A stretch of 64,000 nt of DNA from Schistocerca nitens (Eukaryota > Arthropoda > Insecta > Orthoptera > Acrididae). Position 1 is the first letter of the stretch. Every line of letters starts with the position of its first letter. The stretch covers positions 648,578,974-648,642,973 of the forward strand of contig NC_064616.1 of assembly GCF_023898315.1 (NCBI RefSeq), in the 5' to 3' direction. Below are positions 1 through 12,265 of this stretch, one piece after another. A model generated the notes under the pieces. That model searched no databases and was not told where the DNA came from. It was given only the letters and a program-made list of their open reading frames with translations. The position numbers and the translations under genes are program-made.

Positions 1-1125
1 CACACAAATCAGTATAATTTTAATCTAAGAAGTACTCAAATACAGTGTGCCTATCAGGTTAAACCACAGATCAACTGCCGCAGTCTCGAGCAGACAACCC
101 TGTTTTGCATGCAAAATTAAGAGTTCTGCCTGGCAAGTTGCATGTAACAATAAGCGGCTTTAAATTACTTCATTTTTAGTTGATATGCTGGAATGTCTGC
201 TTAGAATAAACATATAGAAAATAGTTTACTTAGAAAAATAAAAATGGACATAAATAAACTAAGATTGACTGGTATTCAGAAACAACACATTTTATTGTTT
301 TCCACTGAACATAGTTCTTCCCAAATGAATTAGCCTTGATATGTGCTTGTTATTCAAAATCATTAATGTTTTGCTGGAAAAAAAAAAGAAAAATGCAAAG
401 ATGAACACAAAAGTTTCTGCTACATGGTCAGCAAAGACCATGTGTGTGGCTTGGTGGCTCAGTGGTAAAGTGTCAGGCGAGAGTTCCAAAGACGTTTGGT
501 TTGATACTCAGGCAGTCCTTGGATTATGAGCTCTCATTTTTCACTTCTTTCATCACTGGCAATCTTCGTTGTTGTTAAAAATGACAAGTTCACCATGGTT
601 CAGAATCTACATTAAATTATAGGTCCTCCTATAAATGGCTCGGTAAGTCAAGATCAGAGGAAGGAAACAACATACCACCTCTAATGGAACTGTGCCTAGT
701 AAAGCACTGTAGTATTCAAAACCTTCAGGTAGACGACAGCAAACACTGTACAGCTTTTTATTTTGATACTGACTACCAACCAGGCTGTTCATCAAGATGA
801 TGCCCACCGCCAAACTGTTGCCAAGAACAAAGTTGACCACTTTGTGGCAGAACATACAGCTGAGCACAATTTACTCAATTTCAATGGATGTGTCATACAA
901 CACAAGCCACCTGGACCCTACCTTCCACCACCAGCTTCTCTGAACTATGCACATGGGAGTATTACAACACATCCTATGCTCCTATAATCGTCATGGCCCC
1001 AATCTCTGGTAACCCATCCAACAGTTTCCTTCCTCTGTCCCGTCATCCCCTCCCAATTCACCTCTCCACATCACCTTCAGCGTGTGCCCCTCCCCACTGG
1101 TTCTGACAACCATGCATCATGTCCC
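1..1125. other. Mostly unassigned AT-rich sequence
   Basis: I find no gene here. Reading frames are short and show no recognisable domain. Apart from the tRNA-like SINE candidate at 443-530, the stretch is AT-rich up to about 870 and then becomes C-rich and pyrimidine-rich toward the inverted repeat that begins at 1126. Confidence 0.5.
443..530 (+). mobile_element. Possible tRNA-derived SINE head
   Basis: The sequence has an A-box-like motif TGGCTCAGTGGT at 455-466 and a B-box-like motif GGTTTGATACTC at 498-509, spaced as in an internal RNA polymerase III promoter. The region between them does not fold as a credible tRNA, so I read it as a decayed SINE head. No target-site duplication was identified, so the limits are approximate. 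Confidence 0.4.
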
Positions 1126-1344
1126 TGGCCTATCTACCAGCAACCCTCTCTCCCATATTCCTAGCCAGCAAACCGGTTGCCTCCCTCCGAGCTGCTAGCC
1201 TCTCACCCTCAACACCTCTCCCTGCCTCCTGTTTCTCTCTCTCACCTTCTATCCACCCCACGAGACACTATCCCCACTAAATCCAGTCCACCTGCCGAAA
1301 TTGAGCATGTCACTATTCGTCCAGCTGGCACCATGTAGGGGGTA

Positions 1345-1424
<80 letters not shown>

Positions 1425-1865
1425 CTCTAGCTTGAAAAAGGATTACTTTGAAACCTAGCAAGCTTGTTTTCTTTTGTGAGTGCCTATTGACAACTTAACA
1501 CTTCTGATTTTCAGTGCATGGTCTCCTTTAATACAGAGATATTTATAATATTAACTATATCAAGATAATATTTACTATGCCTATTTCCTTCAACAGAGCT
1601 GCAGCCCAAACTTGTACTGTTATTCATACCATTAAGTACAGAAGTGAGTCAGCTGTTACTTGAGAGTGCATAGTAAGTTGGGCTGGAATCAGCAACCTAC
1701 ATTTCACTAAAGGAATAATGGGCAACATTACACATTGATATACTGAAGCCAAAAGTGGCAAGGAGGCAGGGAGAGGTGTTGAGGGTGAGAGGCTAGCAGC
1801 TCGGAGGGAGGCAACCGGTTTGCTGGCTAGGAATATGGGAGAGAGGGTTGCTGGTAGATAGGCCA
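1126..1865. repeat. 105-bp perfect inverted repeat with 530-bp spacer
   Basis: Bases 1126-1230 recur as the exact reverse complement at 1761-1865. I compared them base by base over 105 positions and found no mismatch. The spacer holds a TG microsatellite and AT-rich sequence. Homology seems to fade just outside both arms. It may be the ends of a foldback element or a recent inverted duplication. No transposase frame lies between the arms. Confidence 0.85.
1348..1420 (+). repeat. (TG)n microsatellite
   Basis: About 36 uninterrupted TG units lie inside the spacer of the inverted repeat. The long histidine/threonine frame read from the other strand is an artefact of the repeat. Confidence 0.95.
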
Positions 1866-2610
1866 GACAAAGCAAATAGGTTTGAATAGGAAACAGTGGT
1901 ACATGAAGTACTAATTGTACACCTAATATTACCTTTGATGCAGCCGAAGTAAATGTTTTATGCTGTTAACCAGTATTGGTCATCATAAGAACTAAAAAAG
2001 AAAAAGAATAAAGTTAAATAAGAAAACCGATAACTTGAATTTCCTCTTTTCAGACAAATATCGCTAAAAAATTCTGAATACAAGTATGCTGGTAACGGGA
2101 ATGTAAATTAAATTTCGCAAAAAAGGAAAGATAAAACAGTCTTTATAGATTTATGTATCAAGGAATATGTTACCAACAGGTCAAATCTTTTTTTTTCTTC
2201 TTGTAAATAAAAGTCCTAAAAGACAAAATCTATGAAAAATCAGTGTCAAAAACAACAGAACCTTTAGCCCTGAAGTAAAGAATAGTGTGATCCCTAAAGG
2301 AGTCACTTTTGCATAAATGGACATTGAAAATTTATACATGAATGTACCTATTGAGGAAATATTCGATGCCAAAAACTGGAACCTAGCACATCACAATTAC
2401 ATGAATCAAAGAGAAATTACTGAATTAATGAAAATGTTACAATTTCTTTCCTAAAATTATTTTGTATCTAACAACACACAACAAAAAATGTTTTCCATCA
2501 CCCAGGTTCCCAGAACTCCTGAAGATAGATGTTACTGTGGATATTGTGTCACAGACACAGTCCCTTTGACTGTTCAGAGATATCACTAAACCCGCCCAAA
2601 GATGTAAACA
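1866..2610. other. Unassigned AT-rich sequence
   Basis: AT-rich DNA with short frames only. Nothing here matches a protein family I recognise. It separates the inverted repeat from the Tc1-like remnant. Confidence 0.5.
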
Positions 2611-2639
2611 ACCATGCATGAGCAGCACCTACTAGACGG

Positions 2640-3600
2640 AGGAGGTCCGCATTGTTACTTCGTGCCAGGAAGGGCTCTCAGCAAGGGAAGTGTCCAGGCA
2701 TCTCAGAGTGAACCAAAGTGATGTTGTTCGGACATGGAGGAGATACAGAAACTATCGATGACATGCCTCGTTCAGGCCGCCCAAGGGCTACTACTGCAGT
2801 GGATGACCGCTACCTATGGATTATGGTTCGGAGGAACCCTGACAGCAACACCACCATGTTGAAGAATGCTTTTCATGCAGCCACAGGATGTTGTGTTACA
2901 ACTCAAACTGTGTGCAATAGGCTGCATGATGTGCAACTTTACTCCTGACATTCATGGCGAGGTCCATTTTTGCAACTATGACGCCATGCAGCGTGGTACA
3001 GATGGGCCCAACAACATGCTAAATGAACCGCTCGCTATTGGCATCATGTTCTCTTCGCTGATGAGCGTCGCATATGCCTTCCACCAGATAATCGTTAGAG
3101 ACCTGTTTGGAGGCAACCAGGTCAGGCTGAACAACTTAAGACACACTGTCCAGCGAGTGCAGCAAGGTGGAGGTTCCCTGTTGTTTTGGGGTGGCATTAT
3201 GTGGGGCCGACGTACGCCGCTGGTGGTCATGGAAGGCGCCATAATGGCTGTACGATACGTGAATGCCATTCTCCGGCCGATAGTGCAAGCATATCTGTAG
3301 CATATTGGCGAGGCATTTGTCTTAATGGACGACAATTTGTGCTCCAATCATGCACATCTTGTGACTGACTTCCTTCAGGATAATGACATTGCTCGACTAG
3401 AGTGGCCAGCATGTTCTCCAGACATGAACCCTATCGGACATGCCTGGGATAGATTGAAAAGGGCTGTTTATGGATGACATGACCCACCAACCACTCTGAG
3501 GGACCTAAGTTGAATTGCTGTTAATAAGTGGGGCAATCTGAACCAACAGTGCCTTGATGAACTTGTTGATAGTATGCCACAATGAATACAGGCATGCATC
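2640..3600 (+). pseudogene. Decayed Tc1-like transposase
   Basis: The plus strand carries pieces of a Tc1-type transposase spread over several frames. An HTH linker with RSGRPRATT lies near 2773. The central segment at 2866-3300 contains SLLFWGGIMWG and the following RRTPLVVMEGAI, matching the family's GIMVWGAI...TPLV block. A third block near 3325-3470 has MDDN followed by WPACSPDMNPIGHAWDRLK. The family would have a catalytic glutamate in the NPIE position, and here it is glycine. Stops and frameshifts separate the blocks, so the gene is dead. I did not find convincing terminal inverted repeats. Family membership is secure from the ordered blocks; the limits are approximate. Confidence 0.8.
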
Positions 3601-4000
3601 AATGCAAGAGGACGTGCTACTTGGTATTAGAAGTACTGGTGTGTACAGCAATCTGGACAACCACCTCTGAAGGTCTTGCTGTATGGTGGTACAATACACA
3701 ATGTGTGGTTTTCATGAGCAATAAAAAGGGCGGAAATTATGTTTATGTTGATCTCTATTCCAATTTTCTGTACAGGTTTCGGAACTGAGGTGATGCAAAA
3801 CTTTTTTTGATGTGTTTCGATAATATATTGCCCTGCGTATGGGGAACTGCATAGCTGCAACCTAGTCAAAGATTTTTAACACTCTACAGAATGCATTTTT
3901 TAATAACCAATAACGATTTCATGGCTAATACTGTCTACAATAAACGATATGTGGGCTACGCCATTATTCACTATAGAGAAAATAACACACAAATGGAGGA

Positions 4001-4228
4001 GTTGGGGTTGGATTGTTTGGGGGAAGAGACCAAACAGTGAGGTCATCGGTCTCATTGGATTATGGAAGGACGGGGAAGGAAGTCGGCCGCGCCCTTTCAA
4101 AGGAACCATCCCGGTATTTGTCTGGAGCGATTTAGGGAAATCACGGACAACCTAAATCAGGATGGCCGGACGCGGGATTGTACAGTCATCCTGCTGAATG
4201 CGAGTCCAGTGCACTAACCACTGCGCCA
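4001..4228 (-). mobile_element. tRNA-derived SINE (second family)
   Basis: Read on the minus strand the element starts near TGGCGCAGTGGTTAG (an A box) and has a B-box-like segment about 40 bases later, followed by a conserved body ending with a GTTTGG/CCAAAC hairpin near 4015-4035. I recall this body as an abundant orthopteran SINE. The B box is partly decayed. No clear target-site duplication was found. Confidence 0.65.
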
Positions 4229-4239
4229 AATGGAGAGTT

Positions 4240-6310
4240 AGCAGCCAAATTTAGTGATATGCATCTAAAAATTGTTTACCCAGAATTTAAACTAAATGGT
4301 GTAATTAACTTATTGGATTTCACAATCTGTAACACAAATAGAAAGCACAGTTTTTGGATACACAGGAAATTGACTTGAACTGATGCCATTATGAATGCTA
4401 ATTCTAAACACTCATTGTGGCACAAACATGCATATTTTTAAACCAGGTTTTCTGTCAGCAATGATAACAAACCAGATCTGGAGGTTTTGATATTCAAGAA
4501 AATTACTAAGATAAATAACATAGTCAAATAAAATCTGTAAAGAAAAAGTTTGCCATAATGAGGTTCAATAGCAGTATGTCAGACACGATCAAGCGTGTTT
4601 TCCACAGGAAAAGAACTATTATCACTTTTAGAACAACCAATAACATGAAAGCTAAGATTTGGCATATTCTTCCTATTGCAACAGAATAATATGAAAGATC
4701 CAAGTTTAGAATATGTCATGGACTGTTACAAAAGCTACATTGGCCAGACTGACATATCATTCAACATTTGTTTTACAGATCATTCTTAAGCCAATAACAA
4801 AATGACATTGGGTCTGAATATGAAAAAAAGGGGGATATAACATTCCAAATTCTGTATATATTCAACAAGAGCAGGTAGCTAGATGTCCTAGAAGAATTTG
4901 GACTTTATACAGTAAAAAGAAATTAACCCAATAAACTTCTCAAAGGATTTTAATATATATGGCGATCTGCTGAGATGAGATATTTACTGTGCCCAGTACG
5001 CACTGCCTTCAGGTACCCTGTTGACTGTGGAAAGTGAGCGATTGTCACCTGGTACGCTGTGCAGCTGGTACACAAGTGTCACCTGGTGTTCAGATGACAA
5101 AGCATTTTTGAGGAATTCGTGTTATTTTCATTCCAAGTATCACAACATGACCATGATCCTGTCACAAAGTAGCACTACATAATTCTGAGTAATTTCTCTA
5201 TGTTTTTAAAGTTTTGTAAAAGCTTATTTCACTAAAACTTTACCTTGAGGTTTTTTGCATGTATTTTTGACATTACACCTCATCTTTATATACAATTTGC
5301 TTTTAAGTTTTATAATAAAAGTCTTTCCATAAATATATCCTCTTATTACAATTTTTTAAATAAAAGGGCATTTTTAATGAAGTCATCAATGTGAACTTCA
5401 CAAACTCTGTGAAGTTGTGTACCTGTGCATGAGTGGGATAACGGTCTTCATATAAAATTTGCACACTGTGCATTACCCAGTTTGACTAAGCATCACTTGG
5501 TGATCATCTTATACTGCATTTGGTCAGTCTATAAGTGTTCCCTTTTTACTTTTCATGTTGTTTGTGAAAATTGTTAATTCTGAATGGTAATTTTTTTTTT
5601 CTTTTCTCTTTTTTACATCACTGAAATACGGAAACATTATAAGTATCTTTAGCACATTATGTGCTAGTTCTGTTGTAACAAGTAATAACTGAGCATCACT
5701 TTTATTATGTTATGCTACATATTTATTACTAACATGTTCATTTTTGGGTATGCAGTATTTCAATTTTATGTAAATCTTTTTAGCAACTTTACTAAATTGA
5801 ATGCATAAAGCCATGTATCCACAGGCAAGGAAAACTTGCACATACATCGCCCTCCCCATCATCACCCTCAGAGGCCAGTAAAGTGGCCCACAGATCGTCA
5901 ATATTACTGTGCAATATTTCTCCATGTTTTGCATTCATGGTGTCCTGCAAGTTACTGAAAGGCTTCTTGTTTATTTTTGTTTTTACTGTGTGTGTGTGTG
6001 TTTTGTCATTCTTCAATTCCTAGGTGTGCAATAATACTGACTGTGTGGAGGTTGGTTATGCAATAATACTGAGCACATCAAAAACTTCTGAAATCTGTTG
6101 CACTGTCTGGAAATACTGTGTTCTCTGTAGGCAGTACAGACAATATCCTTGCCTGTCTCTCTCACTCTACAGTCTCTGGGCACTTCCATGATTGCTAGTC
6201 ATAGGTTGGGGAGTTAAGGGACTAAACAGAGGGGACATGAGTCCCTTGGTCAAGAGATGGGTCATCTGGAGTTAGTGACATAAGCCAAAAACGTGATAGA
6301 ATTATAATGT
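4240..6310. other. AT-rich sequence without recognisable genes
   Basis: About 2 kb of AT-rich DNA with numerous stops in all frames. A short TG run lies near 5990-6001. The frames at 5710-6016 are short and low in complexity. I see nothing that supports a gene or a known repeat family. Confidence 0.5.
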
Positions 6311-6315
6311 ATGTT

Positions 6316-6370
6316 GGGGGGGGGGGGGGGCGGGGGGAGGAGAGGGAGGGAGAGAGGGAGGGAGGGAGGG

Positions 6371-6428
<58 letters not shown>
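6316..6428 (+). repeat. Poly-G and (GA)n simple repeat
   Basis: A run of G broken once by C is followed by GGGA-type units and then about 29 uninterrupted GA units at 6371-6428. It sits directly next to the 3' side of LINE A. Confidence 0.95.
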
Positions 6429-6430
<2 letters not shown>

Positions 6431-6746
6431 CCGTATGTTGTCCACTAATGTAGAGGCAAAGAGGCTGGAAGACTATGGTTCAAATACAGAGCCAGAAGTA
6501 AGGCACATTCCACCAGGATACGGGCTTTTGTCTGTACGGCTCCACAACTGTAGTGGGGGATGAGTGGAAAGGGGTCAGTACATAAGATAAAACTATGGGT
6601 TAATTGAAATAAAATAGGATGGTGGATTTCTTCCAGGAATTAAAGGAGAAGTTGCCATACATCAGTAGTCTCCTTGATAGTGCATAATTTATTACATAGG
6701 ACAGTGGCCCACCAGCTGTTGTTCCAACTCTGGCTGAGGAGAGATC

Positions 6747-6932
6747 TTATTTGTACCCACAATCTGCAACTGGGATCATAAAAGTGAAACTTTGGTAAGT
6801 AATCACTGCTCTAGCCAAATGATTAGTCAGTTCATTCGCCGGCATACTCACATGACTTGGGGCCCAGAGGAAGACAAGTGAGCAGGCAGTACAAATAAGG
6901 TCAGGGAGAAGGTAGTGAATAGCAGACATCAC
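6747..6932 (-). pseudogene. LINE A RNase H fragment
   Basis: The frame contains SLVFLWAPSHVSMPANE followed by TNHLARAVI. This corresponds to the C-terminal RNase H block of I-like LINEs, which reads FVWTPGHVSIPDNE then DTLAKQA in LINE B of this window. The catalytic histidine-containing block is changed (APSH for TPGH keeps the histidine). Upstream RNase H blocks are too decayed to assign. Confidence 0.75.
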
Positions 6933-8533
6933 AGGATGACATGAGTAACATCAATCAATAGCCTGGAGCTGCTCATTAAGTCACTACAAATTAAAACATG
7001 GTCAACACAGGTCTCTGATAAACCATTGTGCTCTGTTAATGGCTATCAGATTTTCTGCAAAACAATACATGTTCCCAGCAGCAAATGTTGTTCCTGACTG
7101 GCTAGAGATCTAAAAGTATATCTTGCCCTATCCATGGTTTTAGAGCCATCAATGTAAATGATGGTGACACCCTGTCACTCTTGAGGAACAGAGAATAACA
7201 AACACTGAAAGGTATGGGGGCAACTAAAACTTTAGGTCCATGAAACAGATCGGTTCTAATTTATGGTCTGGGTACTAACCAAGGGGGGGGGGGGGGGGCG
7301 CATAACACAAGGAACACCATCTGAGGGAGATGAGCAAAGGTCCTGACAGGGCCTTTAGGTGGACTCCAACTGGTTATCCCATCCAAGGTCAAATGTCTGA
7401 TGGTCAACACCCTTTGCATGTAAAAAGAATTCAATAAACTTAATGACTAGGAAGTTGTCAGATGATACTTGAGCTAGTGACCAAGAGCTTGTACCACCAG
7501 AAATAGAAAAGTAAGATTCCCCACTTTGACAAGGAGACTGTCTACGGGACTAGTTCTGAAGTTGTCAGTGGCCAGTCTTACTCCACGATGATGGGCTGGG
7601 TCCAAAAATTTCAAATCTGAGGGTGCCACTGGTCCATAAACCTGGTGACCAAAGTTCTATTGAGCCACAATCAGAGCCTGGTAAATACAGAGGACTGTTG
7701 TGTGATCCACACTCGAAGAGGTTTGGGCAAGGAAGCTGAGTATGTTAAAGCTTTCACATGCAGCTAGTCTTCAGTTGATAAGAATAAGTCAGCTATGTCA
7801 GCTTTTTATCAAAGAGAAGACCCAAAAATCAGGACTGTGCAACAACATCCAAGTGATGTGTACCCAAGTAGAGTTCTGGGTCAGCATGATCAGTGGTAGG
7901 ATGACAGAAATGTAGGACTAGTCTTTTCGCAGAAGATAAATGGAAGCTATAATAAAGGGTCCATGCAAGATGTCACATTGGATTAAGGATTCAACAGAGG
8001 CTAGAACCAGTGGAGGGCTGAGTGATGTACCAACTGTGAACCTGAAAAAACTGGTGGGATAAAAACTGATCCATAACAATCAGAAGGAAGCCCCCCAAAA
8101 GCCCCAATCACGGAGGGCTCGTAAAATGTAAATGTGCCAAGCAGTGTTGTATGCCTTAGTAGGTCACAAAAAGACTGCAATCAGATATTGGTGTTTAGAA
8201 AAAATCATGTTGGATTGTTGTTTCCAACCTACACAGATGGTTGGTTTAGATAATCCATACTAGAAATCATGCTTATAGTGGGACAAAATGCCCTGTTATT
8301 CAAGAAACCAGCATTACTGTTGATTAAACCATTCTTTCAAGCAGTTTGCAGAGCACATTGGTGAGGCTAATTGGTCAGCACCTGCAATAGACACCGTGTT
8401 TTAGCCTAATGTAAGGATTGGGACAATGAAGCTATCTTGCCACCGCAAAGGGAACATACCTTCTAGCCAAATACAGTTGAAGAACTCGAGAAGATGGAAT
8501 CTTTGGGTAACATTTATATCTTGAATCATCTGA

Positions 8534-9041
8534 TTATGAATCAAACCTGGACTGGGGCCATGTCATGTGACAAGTCAAGAGCCTGAAGGAGTTCATTACA
8601 AAATTCAGTCTGACACAGCGCAAAGCAGGTGTGGGTAAATAGCGCCCTGCAGGCAGCATTAGGTCAGCTAATGGTTTTCGTATGGCCTGCCAAGACAGAA
8701 TTTTTATGTAACAGTTCCTATCTTTTCTGAAACGCAAAGTTAACTAATGCATGCAAACATTTTAAAAGGTGTGGTCCTTCCACTAACCTCTGCTTCCACA
8801 AAGTGGTCCACGAGCCAAAACTATTGCCCAGCCCTGACATAAAGGATAGGGAAATGTCTTCGGGGCTTTTGTGTGTTCGAAAATTAGCTGAGTAAGAAGA
8901 GGAGGCCAATACTGTCGCAAAGTAGGTTGCAAAGTGTTCAGCAAGAGCTGATATGTTGGTGGAAATACCAGTATGAAGGAGCAGTCTTGGAAAAGTTGTT
9001 GATCTTTGGTGGCCTAGTAGACTACAGAGCTTGGCCCACAC
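8534..9041 (-). pseudogene. LINE A reverse transcriptase N-terminal remnants
   Basis: Two overlapping frames hold sequence aligned by position with the linker between endonuclease and reverse transcriptase. The block SALAEHFATYFATVLASSSYSANF (8718-9041 frame) matches the AEILAEHYAQ...SPNY segment of LINE B. The polymerase core itself (8000-8530) has lost recognisable motifs apart from scattered pieces. Confidence 0.6.
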
Positions 9042-9401
9042 CTGGGATGCAGAGGCATATGTTTATCAAGGAGGAGAACTTAGCAGTCCAAGTATACTTT
9101 TTTTACAGCATTTAATTAGATAGGAAGCCTTAGTGCAAATCTGTTTAAAAGAGATGAGTGTGATCTGTGAAGGATGTCATTTAAAATGGTGCAGGGTCTC
9201 TCTACGAATCTGAATAGCCACTGCAATGTCTTTGGTCCAGTAGGGCACTGGCCAGCGGCACTGGGGGCCTGTAGATATAGGAATAGGAGCTCCAGCAACA
9301 CATGTGATTGCACCAAAGATGTAGCCCACCACAACCTCATCAACACAATCTGACAGAAAGGGAGCACAATGTAGTATCTGATCAGTCAGGCAGTGACACG
9401 A

Positions 9402-9668
9402 TCACTGAAATGTGGCCGCCATTACAAAGATCATCGTGTAATGACAACTGTAGCAAAACCACAAGATTTGGGGGGGGGGGGGGGGGGGAGGAGAGATCAT
9501 ACAATTAATATCCAAAGAGGTGCCTTGGGTGGCACTGAATTGGGTAGGAGTACCATCACTGAGGAGACAAAGATCATGATCATAAATAAGGTGGTCAATC
9601 AGGCCTCTACCAAACATGGTGTTTCTCCACAGGGAGTAGTGCACATTGATATCCCCAAAGCAGGGCAA
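9402..9668 (-). pseudogene. LINE A endonuclease fragment
   Basis: The frame includes GDINVHYSLWRN followed by HDLCLLSDGTPTQFS and LDINCMI. These match the DFN-HNPLWG, LLNDG-TH and DLSVC blocks of the APE-type endonuclease in LINE B. The family's catalytic GDFN motif has become GDIN. A poly-G tract interrupts the end of the frame. Confidence 0.75.
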
Positions 9669-10462
9669 TTGCTGAGTAAGGCGGTCATGTCAAGGTATGT
9701 AAGTCCACTGCGTGGGACTAAATAAGCATTACTAATAGTGATCACTGGAGTCATTTGCATTCTTGCACTGCTATTATTTCCAATGTGGTATGGAGGGGAA
9801 TGTACTCACTGACAACATCTATAACAGGGTTTCACAGCAAACATGCTATGCAAGCAGATAGTGTGCGAAGGCCAGTGAGCAGTGAGAACTGTGCCCCCTC
9901 TATCAAAAAAGGGGTGGGGAGCCGTGTGGAGACTTGCATAAGCGAGGAAATCGATCCTGAGGGAAATCTAGAATATTTTTACATCCCTGTCACACTGTAG
10001 ATCGATTACATAAAGCTGCAGATCAGCAAGAATTGGATTCCAAAAGCTTTTTCATTTTCTCATTCAGTTGCAATACAAAGCCTGATTTATTCCCCTACAT
10101 GTTTGAAACTTGGTCTCCAGACATAAACAAATACATTCCACGTCAAACCTACATTTTCTTCTTTTAAGACTGTCATCTTCAGCTGTGAGCCTGTGATACC
10201 TACACTTTCACTTTCACAGAGCACTAAATAATACCCAACAGACTATTTGTAAAGATTCTGCAAGCTGGCTCTGAATGTTGTCTGCCATAGCCAGTGTGGG
10301 ACAAGTGACCTGCATCTCCAAGGTCACCAAAGTAACCTTCCTGACATTTCATTCTTTTCTCTTTCTTTCTCTTTCACTGCTTCTGACAGTTGAGAATCTT
10401 GTGAGGACTTCTCCGCATGGGTGTATAAGTGGAAGAGGAGGAGGCAACCTTGGAATCCACCA

Positions 10463-11059
10463 TCAATAGCACCTCCACCCACCGGCTGGTTTCTGGCTGC
10501 CAGTCTGTAGGTTTCTGGGGAGAGAATTCCCAAAAGTGAGCCCTGTCACCAGTAGATGCAGGAGTGGGATGCCACTTGTCCAGCCGGGTGCATAAAGTGG
10601 TTCCTGAAGAGGTGCTGCAGAAATCTTGAAAAGGAAGGTCCTATCATCCTCATGGTCTAATTTATTTGCACAATTGACAGAGGACGATGTCAAGTGAATA
10701 AATATGCCAGTTGCTGCTGATGACTTGGCCACATTTGTGGTGAAAGTCAATATCATGGTGACAGCATGTAAATGATCGCACTTTTTCTGAGCTTCAAAAT
10801 AAGTGAGGTGATTTAGGACTGTCAGTTCTTGTATTTTACGTTCCTCCATTAATACAGCACACTTTGTGGATTGGGTAGAATGGGCGTTTGTGTGGTTGAC
10901 ACAGAGAGTTGGTAGCGCACATGGTGAATTTTTATCAAGTTGTCGGCCACAATCTCCACAAACTGGGCCGTATGTATATCGGAAAGACATAAGCCCGAAG
11001 TGCTGACATTTAATGCAATGCATCAGGGGTTGGACACATGCCTCACATTGCAGTGGCAA
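10463..11059 (-). pseudogene. LINE A ORF1 zinc-knuckle (gag-like) fragment
   Basis: A 198-residue open frame with a cysteine-rich N-terminal half: C-x2-C, then CIKCQHFG, then VCGDCG and CVN-H pairs. This arrangement is the gag-like nucleic-acid-binding ORF1 of I-like LINEs. The following LMEERKIQELTVLNHLTY aligns in kind with LHKERQIMEIKTLDRLTY of LINE B. Several knuckle cysteines and histidines are missing, so the knuckles are probably not functional. Further ORF1 sequence continues in broken frames toward 12000. Confidence 0.75.
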
Positions 11060-12030
11060 ACCATTATTTTGACCTTCTCTGGAAGCAAATACCTCTCAAA
11101 AGGAAGACTGAATGCTCCTGTGTCGATCTTGTTGTCTAGTCAGCACTGACGTACCCAAGGGATGAAGTGGATACCTTGCTTCTCTGAGTATTCATGTAGT
11201 TCTTTATCTGTCTGCAGCACTAGGTCCCAGTAAAAAATTAAATCCTGCACCAGGTGCAAATTCCTATAGGGCGTGATGGTAACAAATACATCACCAAGCT
11301 GTTTATGAGAGAATAATGTCCACGAATTGCATTATTCTTCCTAAGGGAAGAGAGTTTGCCAAATATGTTTTCAGTACTGTGCTGCCTAACAAAGGAACCT
11401 CTATAAAGTTAATTTGGCCTTGCAGAATTTTCATTCATTTAAAAAAATTTAAAGATTTTTTTAAAGGATTTTTTGGAGAATTTTTTATTCACAGGGACAA
11501 TGTTTTCAATATTCTCCACAAAGAACATTGGTTCAGTAAAGAGAAAGGACCCTCCATCTGTTTGGATGCAAACAACAAACTGAGGGGAATAACTGTCAAA
11601 TAAATTGCTTGGTCTTATTTTCCTGCCACAGTGTAGCCAAAGAGATCAAGTCCTTAAGGCTGTAATGAGTTGAACTAAATTGCAGTCTGTCTGAAGAGAC
11701 TCCCTGGGCCTCATGGCCACTGCTTGATAACTTTTGTCATCACACCAAATATCCATCATCACACTGCCTACTCTGAATGAGGGCTATCCCCACAAGTGCC
11801 ACCCAGCAAGGCAAAGGCCACTTGACATGATGACCAGAGCTCTGAGACACAGTGTCACCACAGACGCGCACCTACTCCTTGAAACGCACAAGGACGTGAC
11901 AACTCAGTCATCAATAGTGTGGTGTCTGAGTCGGCAGGAGTGCTACCACATGGACCGGGTACCATTTTGGTTACTGACTGACCTTCCCTGGATGGCCCAG
12001 AACTTCTGTAAAAAAAGCTTGAGATGGTGG

Positions 12031-12265
12031 AGCTAAAATCCAAGTGTGGGGACCGAGAATAATTTACTGGAAATACGTGGTTTAAAATAAACGAACAAAG
12101 TGGGAGAAACCATAATGTACATCCTATGAGCAAGCTAGGATGTCAGAAAAGAATTTGTCGTAGAAAATAAAATAGCGCCGCAACTTGCTCAATGCTGGGA
12201 GAGAGGACAGTCTCAGTTGTCTTCCGTCCACCGTCCTAGTCGCATCTCGCATTCATGTGTCATGT
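12031..12265. other. Left flank of the viral insertion
   Basis: About 235 bp between the 5' side of LINE A and the first recognisable viral base. I recognise nothing in it. The open frame of the Rep-capsid chimera runs into this flank and ends at 12213. Confidence 0.5.

Larger units (their letters stand above)
6430..12030 (-). mobile_element. LINE A: decayed I-like non-LTR retrotransposon
   Basis: Domains appear in the expected order on the minus strand: a gag-like zinc-knuckle ORF1 (10463-11059), an APE-type endonuclease (about 9402-9668), reverse-transcriptase remnants (about 8000-9050) and an RNase H end (6747-6932). The order and an RNase H after the reverse transcriptase are typical of I-clade elements. 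Every domain is broken by stops and frameshifts. The same blocks occur in LINE B and LINE C of this window, and ORF1 wording is close to that of LINE B. A poly-G tract lies at 7281-7298 and another at 9470-9488. Ends are approximate; the 5' side stops about 240 bp from the viral insertion. Confidence 0.8.

Noticed and set aside
1249..1461. Histidine/threonine-rich frame
   Set aside because: It is a translation of the TG microsatellite.
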